This document shows, in pieces, positions 60,979-63,344 of a stretch of DNA of 63,344 nt. Within the stretch, counting starts at the first letter, position 1. Each line of letters begins with the position of its first letter. The DNA lies in assembly GCA_945877425.1 (NCBI GenBank), contig CAMCRZ010000014.1, forward strand, positions 1-63,344, written 5' to 3'. Origin of the DNA: an uncultured Treponema sp. Its GTDB lineage: Bacteria; Spirochaetota; Spirochaetia; Treponematales; Treponemataceae. The notes under the pieces are model-generated. The model saw nothing but the letters and a program-made list of their open reading frames with translations. It searched no databases and was not told where the DNA came from. The position numbers and the translations under genes were made by a program.

Positions 60979-63344
60979 ATGAGACTAAAAAAGATTTTTA
61001 TAAAAACCGTGCTGCTTCTTGCCTGGAAAATTTTTGCCAGTGAATTTTCTATTGAAAAATCAGGTGCAGAAAATTTTAGCCTTAGGCTTGAAGTACATCA
61101 GATGGCTTTTACTGCCGAGGTTATTCCATTAGAAAAAAATGTTCTTCTGGGATTTTATTACAACGAAGAGGAAAAAAAGTATTACATTTATAAAAATGAA
61201 TTATGGGAAGAACTGTCTCAAAAAGATGCATTTACTTTTCAGCTTGCAGATTACAAATCATTTTCTAAAGTGGAAAATGAAAAGGAGTATGACGGCTATA
61301 TGAAATTTAAATGTAAAGTTTCTGAAATGAAAAAATTATCATTTATGAGTTCTTTCTCTTTTTCATCTTTGTTAAAAGAAATTGGCGTGCAAAGAGTTTT
61401 TCTTCCGGAAGTTGAAACTGGAACTTTATTTTTATTTTTCGCTCGTGGTGATAAAAAATATATCCTTACTCTTGAGTTTAACAATGCATTTTACAAAAGC
61501 GTAAAAAACGGCACTCTTGATAATGCACAAAACCGTAAGTTTTTAAGTCAGATGTGCATGGAAACTTTTTGCCACAAAGACTGGATGGAAAATTTGTACA
61601 CTTCTCCAAAAGAGTACACACTTAAGGTTGTAAAAAAATTCTTTGACGATAAGCAGAATATTTTTCAGAGTATGTTTTCCGGCAAGAGTGAATACAAAAC
61701 TGAATCCTTTACAGAAAGCGACAACATGGCATTTCTAAAGTTACTTGCAGATTTTTATGAAAATAAATTTACCAAAACTTATCAGGTTGAATCATTTTTA
61801 GAACCGATTATTTCGATTACAAAAAACAGTGCATCTTTTAACAAAGAAAACATTCACTACAACAATTACATTTTGCCTGACTTAAACAGTTTGACTTACG
61901 GCGATTTAGTAATTGTTTCAGACAAAAAAAATGATTTAATTGACGTAGCAGTTTTATATCCCAGCAGTAAAATTAAAAATACGGAACTGTCAGATTTAAA
62001 AATAACTGATATTGGAAAAGTCAGTGCTCTTTCAATTCACACAAACAAAATTGAATTGATTCCGCTTATATTTTTTGTCGGAAACAAAAATTATTATTTT
62101 GTCCGCCTTACTAAACAGACTAAAGAAAAAAATTCCGGAAAGTCAGACAACATGATTGATATGCACATAGAAAACTCCAGCCTAACAATTAAGAATTATT
62201 ACGAAAGCAGTCAGACTGACAGAAAAAAGTGGAAGTTCATTCCGAATACCGGAGAGTTTCTTATTCTTGATGATTTTGAATTGAAAGTTTCCAATGCCGG
62301 CGGTGCAGATCTTTCTTTTTACTTTAAGGAAAATTTATCTATTGAACTTAGCGATGCATGGGACTGGAATGTTTTTTACGAACAGCAATCCTATAAAAAA
62401 CGCAAGGCTGTGTATGAAACAAAAGATGAATTTCTTAAAAACAATTCAGACGAATTTGAAATAGTTTTTTTTGACAACAAAAGAAGAATCCTTGGCAAAG
62501 GAATTTTAAGAAGACTAGACGGCAGCAGTATCAGTTATACTTTTATTCCTTCGAACGAACGTACACTGCATTTAAAGCTTAACAGTGAAAACATAATTGT
62601 CTACGAAAACGGTGAGCATCTGCGTATAGGAATAAGAAATTTAGAGCCTGAAACTTTTGCTCCAGGTGATGATTTGCTTCTTACGTTTAAGCTGACTTTA
62701 AAAAATGGAATAGAAAAAAATGTATCATGCAACAGTGACTGTTTTGTTTCAACTTATGATAAAAAAATGCTGTGGCGGGGAAACCTTTATATAAACGAAA
62801 GTGTTGACTCAAAAGCCAGTGACTGGAACAACGTTCATTTGTGGAATGTGCCTGTAAGTGATTCCGAGGGAAAAATTTCTTCAGTTCTTAAATTATTTGG
62901 GAAAAAAACAATTGAACCGTTCTGGACTTCAAAATGGGGTTACAATCAGTGGAACTGGAAATTCAGTTTGTTTGACGACCTTGACAACTTGGCAGACCCT
63001 TCCTCTGAATCAGGAAATCAAACTGTACAGTTCCCGGAATACACACCTTTCAGGCAATTAGGCTCATATAAAAATCATAAAAGTGTAAGTTATGACTACA
63101 ATTATGAAGACGAGCAGAGAGCATGGGACAGCCCTTTTGATTTTATATATAAACTAAAAAAGCAGTCGGACTGTCTTCGGGAACATTTTTTAGAAACTAC
63201 AAAGAAAAAGCTGTTGGAAAACAGTGAACTAAGGAAAAAATCAAGCTTTATCTTTAGTATAAAATCAAGCACCGCCTCAACAACTTCCGCAAGCACCGCC
63301 TCAACAACTTCCGCAAGCACCGCCTCAACAACTTCCGCAAGCAC
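60979..63344 (+). CDS. Secreted protein of unknown function, 3' end missing
   Basis: An open frame of 788 codons from MRLKKIFIKTVLLLAWKIFA (a good signal peptide) to the right edge, without a stop. The frame begins at ATG 60961, but the ATG at 60979 gives the charged start of the signal peptide. The product is rich in Phe, Lys, Ser and Asn. It contains helical stretches (EYTLKVVKKFFDDKQNIFQSMF, near residues 210-232) and beta-rich parts. A segment near 300 (LTYGDLVIVSDKKNDLIDVAVLYP) faintly recalls NlpC/P60 endings, but I do not claim it. Close to the edge it becomes a Ser/Thr/Ala repeat (see next entry). It lies 55 nt after the giant gene in the same direction, with a TATAAT at 60951-60956 between them. 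No family was recognised. Confidence 0.7.
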   Translation, partial: MRLKKIFIKTVLLLAWKIFASEFSIEKSGAENFSLRLEVHQMAFTAEVIPLEKNVLLGFYYNEEEKKYYIYKNELWEELSQKDAFTFQLADYKSFSKVENEKEYDGYMKFKCKVSEMKKLSFMSSFSFSSLLKEIGVQRVFLPEVETGTLFLFFARGDKKYILTLEFNNAFYKSVKNGTLDNAQNRKFLSQMCMETFCHKDWMENLYTSPKEYTLKVVKKFFDDKQNIFQSMFSGKSEYKTESFTESDNMAFLKLLADFYENKFTKTYQVESFLEPIISITKNSASFNKENIHYNNYILPDLNSLTYGDLVIVSDKKNDLIDVAVLYPSSKIKNTELSDLKITDIGKVSALSIHTNKIELIPLIFFVGNKNYYFVRLTKQTKEKNSGKSDNMIDMHIENSSLTIKNYYESSQTDRKKWKFIPNTGEFLILDDFELKVSNAGGADLSFYFKENLSIELSDAWDWNVFYEQQSYKKRKAVYETKDEFLKNNSDEFEIVFFDNKRRILGKGILRRLDGSSISYTFIPSNERTLHLKLNSENIIVYENGEHLRIGIRNLEPETFAPGDDLLLTFKLTLKNGIEKNVSCNSDCFVSTYDKKMLWRGNLYINESVDSKASDWNNVHLWNVPVSDSEGKISSVLKLFGKKTIEPFWTSKWGYNQWNWKFSLFDDLDNLADPSSESGNQTVQFPEYTPFRQLGSYKNHKSVSYDYNYEDEQRAWDSPFDFIYKLKKQSDCLREHFLETTKKKLLENSELRKKSSFIFSIKSSTASTTSASTASTTSASTASTTSAS
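63268..63344 (+). repeat. 24-bp tandem repeat encoding STASTTSA, cut by the window end
   Basis: The unit AGCACCGCCTCAACAACTTC plus CGCA (24 bases) repeats three full times (63268-63339), then five bases of a fourth. Copies look identical. It encodes an octapeptide of Ser, Thr and Ala in frame with the secreted protein, like a stalk or O-glycosylated linker. Confidence 0.9.

Noticed and set aside
61700..62110. NlpC/P60 peptidase domain in the last secreted protein
   Set aside because: Only a short YGDLVIV segment resembles it; no catalytic Cys-His pair at the right spacing was seen.
63102..63344. Minus-strand open frame with repeated MLAEVVEAV-like octapeptides
   Set aside because: It is the antisense shadow of the 24-bp repeat in the plus-strand secreted protein and lacks a ribosome binding site or independent support.

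Overview
The window looks like chromosomal DNA of a host-associated, fermentative spirochaete, most likely Treponema. This is inferred from a low-GC, strongly GAA/AAA-biased coding style, a DUF3943 outer-membrane protein, a bactofilin, a SufCBDSU cluster, a Rho factor with a long N-terminal extension, and many lipoproteins and very large secreted beta-rich proteins. No rRNA, integrase, transposase or CRISPR array was seen. Both ends cut through genes. The right end stops inside a 24-bp tandem repeat, so it may be a contig edge.

Region 1 (1-10774, minus strand) is a redox block. A monocistronic-looking lactate/malate dehydrogenase gene is followed by one long operon read leftwards: fumC, hdrB, hdrC, hdrA, flxD, flxC, flxB, flxA, frdB, frdA (cut by the window). 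HdrABC plus FlxABCD is the NADH-linked flavin-based electron-bifurcating module known from anaerobes. Here it shares an operon with fumarase and a soluble-type fumarate reductase whose flavoprotein lacks the covalent-FAD histidine. The simplest reading is a cytosolic NADH-fed machine that reduces fumarate while also reducing ferredoxin. This is the strongest candidate for a little-described system here.

Region 2 (10775-21272, mostly plus) starts with an intergenic region carrying two TTGTGA-N6-TCACAT operators (Rex- or CRP/FNR-like). Then come a DinG/XPD-type Fe-S helicase with an N-terminal RadC-like JAMM domain, PlsC, a small zinc ribbon, rpsT with a TTG start, an HU/IHF-like protein, a bactofilin and sufCBDSU.

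Region 3 (21298-30990) holds information-processing genes: an HU gene with a long structured leader, tRNA-Val(TAC) and tRNA-Pro(TGG), rho, rpmE, a DUF3943 protein, an RlmK-like methyltransferase, a DEAD-box helicase and an asymmetric ABC-F ATPase.

Region 4 (31026-43717) is a surface nucleic-acid-degradation locus: an ExeM-like lipoprotein nuclease, a lamin-tail-like lipoprotein, an outer-membrane protein and a UshA-type 5'-nucleotidase in one operon. It is followed by a lipoprotein with chitobiase-like repeats and a second lipoprotein nuclease with the DRGH motif. Together these could turn extracellular DNA/RNA into nucleosides. An S66 LD-carboxypeptidase follows on the opposite strand.

Region 5 (44879-63344) encodes three Phe/Glu/Asn-rich secreted proteins, including one of 4868 residues made of Ig/OmpL47-like repeats, a very long beta-repeat region, TIG and He_PIG-like domains and a propeller-like segment. 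The last is cut by the window end.

A recurring promoter pattern places the -10 hexamer 5-7 bases before an ATG that lacks a Shine-Dalgarno sequence. It suggests several leaderless mRNAs.
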